From contig DGNZ01000390.1 in the NCBI GenBank assembly GCA_002389175.1, positions 8,941-16,446 of the forward strand: a DNA stretch of 7,506 nucleotides, given 5' to 3'. Position 1 is the stretch's first letter, and each line of letters opens with the position of its first letter. Shown one piece after another: positions 1 through 6,215 of the stretch. The position numbers and the translations under genes were made by a program. Below the pieces are notes generated by a model. The model was not told where the DNA came from. It was given only the letters and a program-made list of their open reading frames with translations, and made no database searches. Source of the DNA: Rhodospirillaceae bacterium UBA4479 (GTDB lineage Bacteria > Pseudomonadota > Alphaproteobacteria > Rhodospirillales > Casp-alpha2).

Positions 1-2
1 GA

Positions 3-887
3 GCCGTATTCTTCAACCAAGTCGACAATCCATTATCTGTCGAAGACATGCGGTACATTGGCGAATGGTCACGCACCCACTTCGGCCAGATTGATCTTGC
101 GGCGCTCACCTGCGGTGCGGCATCCGAATATCCACAGTGCTTTATGAACATCGACCGTGCAGCCGAGAAAGAGCGCGTCGAAAAAGCCTCAATTGATATG
201 TTGTTGAAGCGGCTGGATGCCCTTAAACCGCGCAATATGTGCTTGGGTGGCGGCTCGTACTTTATCCCCGGCAGAAACGCTCCGTTAAACGCATACATCG
301 CTGTCCCAGAAGCGCATGCGGTCAAGTCCATTGTTAAAACTGCCATACCTGATATCTGCTTTTATGAATTGGAAGGCGGCGCTGCACTGACCATAGATCA
401 AGTGGGGGTCCCGCCAACTCAATCTCAGAATCTAGAACCAATATATCGCGATCTAAATGCAGCACTCGCCGTCACATGCGACATTTCTTACGCACAAGAG
501 AACGTACATATCGACGAAATTGATGAAGTGATCGATAGGGTGCTGCCACTAGCCACCATGGCATTACAGGATCGCTTAGCTGCCGATAAATTCCGGATGA
601 AGGCGCAACTGCGTTTCGCACTTCACGAACGCCTCACCCTAGATGATGCTGGAAATCTGATCTCTGAAGCGGAACGCACGATTGATCTGGCATTGGCTCC
701 CGAGAACCCTGATCAATCGCTTGTACTTCACCTGGATAAAGTCATGTTTGCACAGCTCATCTGCGGGAAAATGATCTGGAACCTCGTGGTTTCGGGATCT
801 CAGATTATGTATGAGCGTTCACCAAATGTGTTCCACCCAACTGATACAGCGGCGCTCAATTTCTTTGTGCACCGTGAAAAGCGGTGA
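3..887 (+). CDS. MBL-fold metallohydrolase-like protein, UlaG/CMP-Neu5Ac hydroxylase-like, C-terminal part (5' truncated)
   Basis: The frame is open to the left edge of the window, so the gene begins upstream and about 294 C-terminal residues are visible. The Met at 48 is internal: it has no good ribosome binding site and lies inside continuous fold. The segment FGQIDLAALTCGAASEYPQC, followed by a region around LKPRNMCLGGGSYFIPGR, resembles the C-terminal half of metallo-beta-lactamase-fold proteins of the UlaG / CMP-N-acetylneuraminate hydroxylase group, where an S/A-x-YP-x-C stretch and a conserved glycine/phenylalanine-rich strand follow the metal site. The end (WNLVVSGSQIMYERSPNVFHP) fits the small C-terminal domain of such proteins. 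The N-terminal HxHxDH metal motif is outside the window, so activity cannot be judged. Relatives often sit in sialic-acid-like or surface-glycan clusters, which would suit the genes downstream, but a 183-base spacer with hairpins separates it from them. The family call is from residue pattern only. Confidence 0.6.
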   Translation, partial: AVFFNQVDNPLSVEDMRYIGEWSRTHFGQIDLAALTCGAASEYPQCFMNIDRAAEKERVEKASIDMLLKRLDALKPRNMCLGGGSYFIPGRNAPLNAYIAVPEAHAVKSIVKTAIPDICFYELEGGAALTIDQVGVPPTQSQNLEPIYRDLNAALAVTCDISYAQENVHIDEIDEVIDRVLPLATMALQDRLAADKFRMKAQLRFALHERLTLDDAGNLISEAERTIDLALAPENPDQSLVLHLDKVMFAQLICGKMIWNLVVSGSQIMYERSPNVFHPTDTAALNFFVHREKR

Positions 888-895
888 ACGGGTCA

Positions 896-954
896 TTAAC
901 CCTTAAGCATTAGCATACTCTTGCTAGGCTTCAATAAACGCTTATCAGGGTTAA
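896..954. repeat. Nested inverted repeat in intergenic spacer; possible transcription end or operator
   Basis: An outer 8-base perfect inverted repeat (TTAACCCT at 896-903, AGGGTTAA at 947-954) encloses an inner hairpin. The inner one pairs 905-908 with 928-931 and 910-915 with 922-926 (one G-T pair, one bulged A at 909) around a 6-base loop at 916-921. It starts 8 bases after the stop codon of the upstream gene. No run of T follows, so it is not a classical intrinsic terminator; it could end or stabilise the upstream transcript, or be a protein-binding site. The TTAA-containing half-sites recall the alphaproteobacterial CtrA box (TTAA-N7-TTAA), but the spacing here does not match that box well. 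Confidence 0.35.
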
Positions 955-980
955 CGTTAGATATTGCTAAATCGCAACTG

Positions 981-1010
981 TTGTGCGACATAGTGAGTTG
1001 TGGATAGAAA
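981..1010 (+). promoter_or_regulatory. Candidate promoter for the ACP gene (weak)
   Basis: TTGTGC at 981-986 and TAGAAA at 1005-1010 are separated by 18 bases and match the -35 (TTGACA, 3 of 6) and -10 (TATAAT, 4 of 6) elements only loosely. Transcription from here would start close to 1017, just at the foot of the first leader hairpin at 1018. The position makes sense because a new unit appears to begin after the upstream stop codon, but the match is weak. Confidence 0.2.
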
Positions 1011-1017
1011 GACACCG

Positions 1018-1048
1018 CGCATCAAAGATGCGACTTCGGTAGTCGAAG
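1018..1048 (+). promoter_or_regulatory. Two tandem small stem-loops in the leader of the ACP gene
   Basis: CGCATC (1018-1023) pairs perfectly with GATGCG (1027-1032) around AAA. Immediately after, CTTCG (1034-1038) pairs with CGAAG (1044-1048) around five bases. The pair ends 7 bases before the AAGGAG ribosome binding site at 1056-1061. In RNA they would form two stacked short hairpins at the 5' side of the ribosome binding site and may stabilise the transcript or tune ACP translation. The base pairing is seen directly; a function is inference. Confidence 0.4.
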
Positions 1049-1055
1049 CACCAGA

Positions 1056-1061
1056 AAGGAG
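1056..1061 (+). promoter_or_regulatory. Ribosome binding site that fixes the GTG start of the ACP gene
   Basis: AAGGAG lies 9 bases upstream of the GTG at 1071. It is a near-perfect Shine-Dalgarno match and supports GTG as the true start, with no ATG in a better place. Confidence 0.75.
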
Positions 1062-1070
1062 CTTTGGGCC

Positions 1071-1313
1071 GTGACCAATAACGACAAATATAATTCCGCT
1101 TTTACAGAGAATTTCTCTGTCGATGGAGCTGTTCTCGCTGACGATTTGGAATACAATTCCATTCCGGAATGGGATTCTATTGGCCATATGTCATTGATCG
1201 CATCTATAGAAGAGACTTTCGATATTACTATGGAAATTGATGATATCGTCGAGTTCAGTTCTTACGGCAAAGGTAAGGAAATTATGTCGAAGTATGGCGT
1301 GACTATACAATAG
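1071..1313 (+). CDS. Acyl carrier protein (PKS/NRPS-type)
   Basis: A small acidic protein of 80 residues, the normal size of a stand-alone acyl or peptidyl carrier protein. The attachment motif WDSIGHMSLI is at residues 34-43, and Ser36 is the expected site for the 4'-phosphopantetheine arm, added by a phosphopantetheinyl transferase not encoded in this window. The pattern W-D-S-x-G-H is typical of discrete carrier proteins in polyketide, nonribosomal peptide and surface-modification clusters, not of the housekeeping AcpP (DSLDTVEL). The downstream helix containing EETFDITMEIDDI fits helices II-III, which contact partner enzymes. The start is a GTG with a strong ribosome binding site. It is separated by 128 bases from the radical SAM gene, and the adenylating ligase two genes downstream is the natural enzyme to load it. 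Carrier identity is clear; its cargo is unknown. Confidence 0.92.
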   Translation: MTNNDKYNSAFTENFSVDGAVLADDLEYNSIPEWDSIGHMSLIASIEETFDITMEIDDIVEFSSYGKGKEIMSKYGVTIQ

Positions 1314-1350
1314 ACAGTGTTAATGAGGGTTCAGAAAGAACTCTTTGAAT

Positions 1351-1417
1351 GTACAGAAGCATGTCGGATTCAGTTGGCTATAAGCGAACTATCTCCCCTA
1401 CAACATGTTACCTGTAC
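1351..1417 (+). promoter_or_regulatory. Nested stem-loop in the spacer between ACP and radical SAM genes
   Basis: GTACAG (1351-1356) pairs with CTGTAC (1412-1417). After a small asymmetric internal loop, AGCATG (1358-1363) pairs with CATGTT (1404-1409), including one G-T pair. An inner hairpin pairs AGTT (1372-1375) with AACT (1387-1390) and GCT (1377-1379) with AGC (1383-1385), with a G-G mismatch and an ATA loop. Together they fill most of the 128-base spacer and end 10 bases before the AGGAGA ribosome binding site at 1428-1433. A TATAAG at 1379-1384 looks like a -10 element but has no convincing -35 partner. The structure may be an mRNA processing or stabilising element that sets ACP level apart from the downstream enzymes, or a regulatory leader. 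Function is inference. Confidence 0.4.
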
Positions 1418-1441
1418 GGTTCGATTTAGGAGAACACGCAT

Positions 1442-2503
1442 ATGCCGATTCTCAATAAGCCGCGGGTCGTTGAAAAGTTTAAATCCTTCCATCAGTACGT
1501 TCGCAACAACAACGGACAGATCGGAACCAAACAACGCGGAATTGACCTGAACGTCAACAATGCCTGCAATCTACGTTGTGAGCATTGCTTCACAAACTCA
1601 CCTAAGGGTGATCACGTCCAAGAAGTTCTTTCGCCTGAAAAGATTTACGAAATTGCGGATCAAGCTGACGAGCTTGGGATTTTTGAATGGGATCTTCAGG
1701 GTGGCGAATTACTCCTTCGCCCCGATGTCTTGTTTGAGACGATTGAAGCCATCAGACCCGAACGGTTTTATCTTTATCTGACGACCAACGGTTATCGGAT
1801 GGATCAAAAAATGGCTGAGCGTCTAGCCAAGTCTGGCGTCAACCGGGTATCTGTCAGCATCGATAGTATGGATCCTAATGAGCATGATCGATTCCGTGGG
1901 CGCAAGGGCTCTTGGCAACGTGCGATAGATGCGCTCGAGCACGTCCAGAATGCAGGTATGTCGCCTTACATGAACATCACCGTCGGACACTACAACGCGT
2001 TTTCCGAAGACGTGAAACTGATGATGGAATATTCGAAAAACAAGCGCTACACCACGCTTGTGAACGTCGCGACACCCGCTGGCATGTGGAACAAAGCCTC
2101 TGAAATCATGGTCGATGAAGCCGATAAGGCGCACTTAATCGAAATGCGAAAAGAATACGGCAACGTTCTCCGCAATCTATGGAATCCCTTTGACCGAGAA
2201 AAAGAGGGCGTTCTCGGCTGCAATACAGTGAATCGCCTTTACATCACGCCTATCGGTGATGTGCTGGTATGTCCTTATGTGCATATCAAAATCGGGAATG
2301 TATTTGAACAATCATTGAAGGAAATTTCTGAATTCGGCTTCCGAATTAAGCATTTCCGCAATCACTCAAGTAAATGTCTTGCTGGCGAAGATAAAGACTT
2401 CGTGAACAAATTCATGAGCAATGAAGGGACTACTATTTTCAAACCTTCATTGGCTCAGGACATCTTCACGGAAGACGACTACGTCGACGTCGCAGCGGAG
2501 TAA
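1442..2503 (+). CDS. Radical SAM enzyme with reduced SPASM/twitch-like C-terminus
   Basis: A 353-residue protein with the radical SAM cluster motif C42-N-L-R-C46-E-H-C49 (CxxxCxxC), which binds the [4Fe-4S] cluster that cleaves S-adenosylmethionine. Other core marks are the GGE motif at 87-89, TTNG at 114-117 and the VSVSIDS strand near 136-142, all usual for the partial TIM barrel. The C-terminal part has C260, G272 and C277 (Cx11Gx4C) and C312 in KCLAGED, which resembles the auxiliary-cluster domain of the SPASM/twitch subgroup (PqqE, anSME, MoaA relatives), but with fewer cysteines than a full seven-Cys SPASM. It probably holds at most one auxiliary cluster. ATG at 1442 has AGGAGA 8 bases upstream. 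It is the first gene of the compact run and is followed by the ligase after 6 bases, so it likely acts on the ligase/ACP substrate; the reaction is unknown. No precursor peptide is seen, which argues against a RiPP role. Confidence 0.9.
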   Translation: MPILNKPRVVEKFKSFHQYVRNNNGQIGTKQRGIDLNVNNACNLRCEHCFTNSPKGDHVQEVLSPEKIYEIADQADELGIFEWDLQGGELLLRPDVLFETIEAIRPERFYLYLTTNGYRMDQKMAERLAKSGVNRVSVSIDSMDPNEHDRFRGRKGSWQRAIDALEHVQNAGMSPYMNITVGHYNAFSEDVKLMMEYSKNKRYTTLVNVATPAGMWNKASEIMVDEADKAHLIEMRKEYGNVLRNLWNPFDREKEGVLGCNTVNRLYITPIGDVLVCPYVHIKIGNVFEQSLKEISEFGFRIKHFRNHSSKCLAGEDKDFVNKFMSNEGTTIFKPSLAQDIFTEDDYVDVAAE

Positions 2504-2509
2504 ATCTCG

Positions 2510-3958
2510 ATGCTGGCCGAACAGCGCGTCACTAACGGCGAGGCGCGGGCTGGCTCCATCTTCGATGATTTAGAACGCTACGGCGACCAATTAGCATTGA
2601 TCGATCAAGATCAGTATTTTACCTATAAAGATCTGATATCCCAGGCTGATGTTCTGGGTGCAATGGTCACCCCCCGCACCTTGGCACTAGTCGTTTGTTC
2701 CAACACCTTTGAAAGCGTCGCAGCGTACGTTGGCCTATCACGTGCCGGCGTTGTCCCGATGCTGATGCCATCAACGATGACGGCCTCACAACTTCTACGG
2801 ATCGTGGATACCTTCCAGCCCGCATATGTCGCAACCTCTGCAAAGATGTCAGATGAGCTTTCTTCAGTAATTATGTTGAATCAATTAGGGGATATGTCCC
2901 TCTATCGTAATACGAACGCGGCGAAAGTTGATATTCATAATGACCTTGCGTTGATGTTATCGACATCTGGGTCAACCGGAAGCCACAAATTCGTTCGATT
3001 ATCTTTTGCCAATCTATGGTCCAACACAGACGCAATTTCAGATTTCCTGGGTGTTCAGCCTGATGATCGCGCCATCACGACCATGCCGATGAGCTATACC
3101 TTCGGTCTCTCAATCCTGAATACGCATTTGACTACTGGCGCGTCGGTTATCATGACGGAGGAGCCAATGATCGGAAAATCGTTTTGGCAACAGGTCCAAA
3201 ATCATCGTGCAACGACCTTTGGCGGTGTACCGTTTATCTACGAGATGCTTAGGAAACTTCGGTTTGGCGCCATGGACCTTCCATCTCTTCGCTACATCAC
3301 GCAAGCAGGTGGACGCCTTGCCCCCGAAATTGCAACAGAATTCGCTGAACAGTGTGGTGAAAAAGGAATCCATTTCGTCACCATGTATGGGCAGACAGAA
3401 GCGACAGCTCGCATGTCATATGTCCCGGCAAAGCACGCCATCGATAAAGCTGGAAGCATCGGGATACCCATTGCAGGCGGCACATTTTGGATTAAGGATG
3501 ATGACGGCAATAAGGTCGCATCATCAGCAATACCCGGTGAGCTAATGTATGAGGGACCGAACGTTTCTCTTGGTTATGCTGAGACCACCAATGACTTAAT
3601 GCGTGGTGACGATAACAAAGGTGTCTTGGCGACAGGTGACATCGCCTGCTTTGACGATGATGGGTACTTCCAAATTGTCGGGCGCAAAAAACGGTTTTTA
3701 AAAATCTATGGGTATAGGGTCAATTTGGACGAAATAGAAGAACAGCTTCAATCCGCCGGTTTTGAATGTGCATGCGTCGGTGAAGATGACGCGCTCGCGA
3801 TCTTTGTAGTGAACGATGATTCCGATCGCGTAAAACAACATGTCACCCAGTCGACCACCGTCAATGCACGCGCCATACAGGTTCATAAAGTTGATACAAT
3901 CCCTAGAAACCCTTCTGGGAAAGTGCTGTATCCCGAACTACAACGGATGCTGGGTTGA
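2510..3958 (+). CDS. AMP-dependent synthetase/ligase (ANL superfamily, stand-alone adenylation enzyme)
   Basis: A complete 482-residue ANL enzyme, which activates a carboxylic or amino acid with ATP to the acyl-adenylate and passes it to a thiol. Motifs in order: the P-loop STSGSTGSHK at 151-160, MPMSYTFGL at 192-200, GGVPFIYEML at 238-247, YGQTEA at 293-298, TGD at 375-377, the hinge region GRKKRFLKIYGYRVNLDEIE at 391-410, and the catalytic lysine K471 in NPSGK. The length is close to stand-alone adenylation proteins of the DltA kind, shorter than acyl-CoA synthetases. ATG at 2510 follows the radical SAM stop by 6 bases, with GGAG at 2497-2500. With an orphan carrier protein in the same cluster, loading of that ACP is the most economical role; CoA as acceptor cannot be excluded. 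The acid used cannot be read from the motifs. Confidence 0.92.
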   Translation: MLAEQRVTNGEARAGSIFDDLERYGDQLALIDQDQYFTYKDLISQADVLGAMVTPRTLALVVCSNTFESVAAYVGLSRAGVVPMLMPSTMTASQLLRIVDTFQPAYVATSAKMSDELSSVIMLNQLGDMSLYRNTNAAKVDIHNDLALMLSTSGSTGSHKFVRLSFANLWSNTDAISDFLGVQPDDRAITTMPMSYTFGLSILNTHLTTGASVIMTEEPMIGKSFWQQVQNHRATTFGGVPFIYEMLRKLRFGAMDLPSLRYITQAGGRLAPEIATEFAEQCGEKGIHFVTMYGQTEATARMSYVPAKHAIDKAGSIGIPIAGGTFWIKDDDGNKVASSAIPGELMYEGPNVSLGYAETTNDLMRGDDNKGVLATGDIACFDDDGYFQIVGRKKRFLKIYGYRVNLDEIEEQLQSAGFECACVGEDDALAIFVVNDDSDRVKQHVTQSTTVNARAIQVHKVDTIPRNPSGKVLYPELQRMLG

Positions 3959-5034
3959 TGTTTGACACTTCATCACTCTCAGATACCGCCCCCTACGCGC
4001 TGGACCGTGATCAGAAGTCACAGATTTTCTCAGGTGCGATAGGTGCACTTACGCAGCATCATTATGCAGCCTGCCCACAATATAAGAAAATATTAGATAA
4101 GCTGGGCTTTGATCCCGCAAAATCGCGCGCCCTTGTCGACTATCCGTTCTTACCTGTTCGATTGTTCAAAGATAATGCACTAAAAAGCATTCCTGATGAT
4201 GCCATAATTAAAACCATGACTTCATCAGGAACAACTGGCCAAAATGTGTCTAAGATTTTTTTGGATCGCCAGAATGCCACCTTGCAGACAAAAGTCCTGA
4301 TCCAAATAGTTAGTGACTTCATCGGCCCAAAGCGCCTGCCGATGCTCATTATCGATGCCAAATCGACAGTTACAGACCGCACGTCTTTCTCTGCTCGCGG
4401 TGCTGGTATCCTTGGGTTTTCAATGTTCGGGCGCAACGTCACATACGCCCTCAAAGACGACATGAGCATCGACCTAGAAGCCATCATCACGTTCGCCGAC
4501 AAGCACCAAGGCGAAACCGTGTTAATGTTTGGATTTACTTACATTGTTTATCAATGTTTGTTGCTGGCACTCAAGGTGGAAAAGCAGATGCTCCCATTTG
4601 ATGACGCAATTCTAATCCATGGGGGCGGCTGGAAAAAGCTGGCCGATCAAGCTGTTGGTGATAAAGAATTCAAAAACCAATTGCGCAACTTGGCTGGCGT
4701 GACCCAAGTCCACAATTACTATGGTATGGTCGAACAAACCGGTTCCATTTTTATGGAATGTGAAGCCGGGCATCTACATAGTTCGATCTATTCCGACATC
4801 ATTATTAGAGGCAACGACCTTCGACCACTAGATATGAAACAACCTGGATTGGTCGAACTTGTCTCACTGTTACCTACCAGTTACCCAGGCCATGTTCTGA
4901 TCAGCGAAGACATTGGCGAATGGTTAGGCGAAGACGACTGTGCATGTGGTCGCATGGGCAAATATTTCAAAATACATGGACGCGCTAAAAAGGCCGAAGT
5001 CAGGGGGTGTAGTGATACGTTCACTGCCAACTGA
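3958..5034 (+). CDS. LuxE-family acyl-protein synthetase (acyl-adenylating, ANL-like fold)
   Basis: A 358-residue protein of the LuxE family. In luminous bacteria LuxE activates a fatty acid with ATP, holds it on a cysteine near its C-terminus and passes it to LuxC for reduction. Family marks here: TSSGTTG at 88-94 (ATP-binding loop), HGGGWKKL at 221-228, YYGMVEQTGSIF at 254-265, CACGRMGKYFKIHGR at 328-342, and EVRGCSD at 347-353. C351, seven residues from the end, sits where the acylated cysteine of Photobacterium LuxE lies (from memory, Cys364). The stop of the ligase and this ATG share one base (TGATG at 3956-3960), so the two are probably translationally coupled; the TTG at 3955 is less likely as a start. 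Its own 3' end overlaps the LuxC-like gene, as expected for partners. The fatty or other acid used is unknown; there is no LuxD thioesterase in view. Confidence 0.88.
   Translation: MFDTSSLSDTAPYALDRDQKSQIFSGAIGALTQHHYAACPQYKKILDKLGFDPAKSRALVDYPFLPVRLFKDNALKSIPDDAIIKTMTSSGTTGQNVSKIFLDRQNATLQTKVLIQIVSDFIGPKRLPMLIIDAKSTVTDRTSFSARGAGILGFSMFGRNVTYALKDDMSIDLEAIITFADKHQGETVLMFGFTYIVYQCLLLALKVEKQMLPFDDAILIHGGGWKKLADQAVGDKEFKNQLRNLAGVTQVHNYYGMVEQTGSIFMECEAGHLHSSIYSDIIIRGNDLRPLDMKQPGLVELVSLLPTSYPGHVLISEDIGEWLGEDDCACGRMGKYFKIHGRAKKAEVRGCSDTFTAN
5002..5007 (+). promoter_or_regulatory. Ribosome binding site deciding the start of the LuxC-like gene
   Basis: AGGGGG lies just upstream of GTG at 5012, inside the end of the LuxE-like gene. 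The spacing is short (4 bases). The other in-frame starts, GTG 4940 and ATG 4976, lack a comparable site and would demand longer overlaps, so 5012 is preferred. Confidence 0.4.
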
Positions 5035-6211
5035 CGACGTCACGTTTGTCGTGGGGGACACAAATATCGAAACGCGTCCCCTCCCCCCTTTTAACGATAC
5101 AGTTTGTGCTTTTTTAAACGCGTTATCAGCATATCTGATGTCTAATACTGCCACCAAAGAATTTCCTGATGTGATGACATTCGCCTTTTGGTGCCGCAAA
5201 GGGCACATCCAAAAGTTAAAATCCGAATTCAGTTCGGGGCCAGATCGGTTGGGACGCGGGCTTGCGCTACATATTGCACCATCGAATGTGCCTGTGAATT
5301 TTGCGTTTTCCTATGCATTCGGCCTACTGTCAGGCAACGCCAATGTGGTGCGCATCGCATCCAATGAAACGGCACAAGTCAAGATCATCTGTGACGCGAT
5401 CAACCACGTCATGGACGATCCCAAATATTCAGATATCCGCTCCATGACCGCAATGGTGAACTATCCAGCAGATAACGCTATCACTGCGAAGTTTTCAGCA
5501 TTATCGGATGCACGGATAATCTGGGGTGGCGATCAAACTATCGCTTCAATCCGCAGTTTAGAAACATCGCCTCGATGTGTAGATATCGCCTTCGCTGATC
5601 GCACGTCAATTTGTGTAATGGACATCACTGCTCTGGAAACGGCCACCGACGTGACGTTATCGCGACTGGCGCAGGGTTTTTACAACGATACTTATTTGAT
5701 GGATCAGAACGCCTGCTCGTCTCCGCATCTAATAGTATGGCACGGGGAAAATGCAGAAACGGCACGATCCAAATTTTGGTCCACGCTCGAGAACTTGGTC
5801 ACGAAGGCCTATACGCTGGAAGCGATTCAAGCTATCGACAAGTACACCGCAACCTTGCAAACAGCCCTCGATGTCGACGAAGCGGACTATATTACGCAAC
5901 ACGGAATAAACGTGGTGCGCGTGAATTTAACTGACTTGCCAAAACAGCTAGAGAATACGCGTGGCCAGTTCGGCCTGTTTTTCGAACATACCACTAATGA
6001 TCTAGGCCCACTCGCCAAGGCCATTTCTCCCAAGTTCCAAACAATGACTTATTTCGGCATGGACAAATCCGAACTTACTAAGTTTGTCATTGATGGCCGA
6101 TTGCGCGGGATTGATCGCATTGTTCCCGTGGGCAGGGGCCTAGCCATTGATGTCATGTGGGATGGTTATGACGTGGTGAAGCATTTGTCGCGCGTTGTCG
6201 CTGTGGAGTAA
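5012..6211 (+). CDS. LuxC-family acyl-CoA/acyl-protein reductase (NADPH-dependent, aldehyde-forming)
   Basis: A protein of 399 residues from GTG 5012 (423 if GTG 4940 is used, 411 from ATG 4976). LuxC enzymes take an acyl group onto a cysteine and reduce it with NADPH to the aldehyde; the fold is that of aldehyde dehydrogenases. Recognisable parts: IAPSNVPVNFAFSYAFGLLS near 88-107 (nucleotide-binding start), IIWGGDQTI at 169-177, the nucleophile C235 in DQNACSSP, and GRLRGIDRIVPVGRGLAIDV at 362-381. Vibrio LuxC is about 480 residues, so this is a shorter, N-terminally compact form, as in many non-luminous relatives. The gene overlaps the LuxE-like gene by about 23 bases, which supports a physical LuxE-LuxC complex. 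It lacks luxAB and luxD neighbours, so the aldehyde must feed something other than light. The family is clear; the exact start and the acyl chain are not. Confidence 0.87.
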   Translation: MIRSLPTDDVTFVVGDTNIETRPLPPFNDTVCAFLNALSAYLMSNTATKEFPDVMTFAFWCRKGHIQKLKSEFSSGPDRLGRGLALHIAPSNVPVNFAFSYAFGLLSGNANVVRIASNETAQVKIICDAINHVMDDPKYSDIRSMTAMVNYPADNAITAKFSALSDARIIWGGDQTIASIRSLETSPRCVDIAFADRTSICVMDITALETATDVTLSRLAQGFYNDTYLMDQNACSSPHLIVWHGENAETARSKFWSTLENLVTKAYTLEAIQAIDKYTATLQTALDVDEADYITQHGINVVRVNLTDLPKQLENTRGQFGLFFEHTTNDLGPLAKAISPKFQTMTYFGMDKSELTKFVIDGRLRGIDRIVPVGRGLAIDVMWDGYDVVKHLSRVVAVE

Positions 6212-6215
6212 CAAA

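Noticed and set aside
905..931. Classical intrinsic terminator after the MBL-fold gene
   Set aside because: The stem is imperfect, moderately AT-rich and not followed by a T run; kept only as an inverted repeat of uncertain role.
1317..1550. Open frame of 77 codons across the ACP-radical SAM spacer
   Set aside because: It has no good ribosome binding site, overlaps the radical SAM gene in another frame for more than 100 bases and shows no protein-like pattern.
1442..2503. RiPP-modifying enzyme (PqqE-like)
   Set aside because: No small precursor peptide gene is found on either strand beside it; the small neighbour at 1071 is clearly an ACP with the DSIGH attachment motif.
3955..3957. TTG as start of the LuxE-like gene
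   Set aside because: The next codon is ATG at 3958, which gives the common TGATG stop-start overlap with the ligase gene.
4140..4502. Minus-strand open frame of 120 codons inside the LuxE-like gene
   Set aside because: It lies wholly antisense to a gene with intact family motifs; it looks like a chance shadow. The same holds for the minus-strand frames at 1823-2134, 3110-3373 and 6806-7093.
3958..6211. Bioluminescence (lux) operon
   Set aside because: No luxA, luxB or luxD is present, and the gene order with ACP, radical SAM and FabZ/FabG differs from any lux operon.
6195..6215. Seven-residue N-terminal extension of the FabZ-like protein
   Set aside because: It overlaps the LuxC-like gene in another frame, while ATG 6216 has a GGAG site 7 bases upstream and gives the usual protein length.
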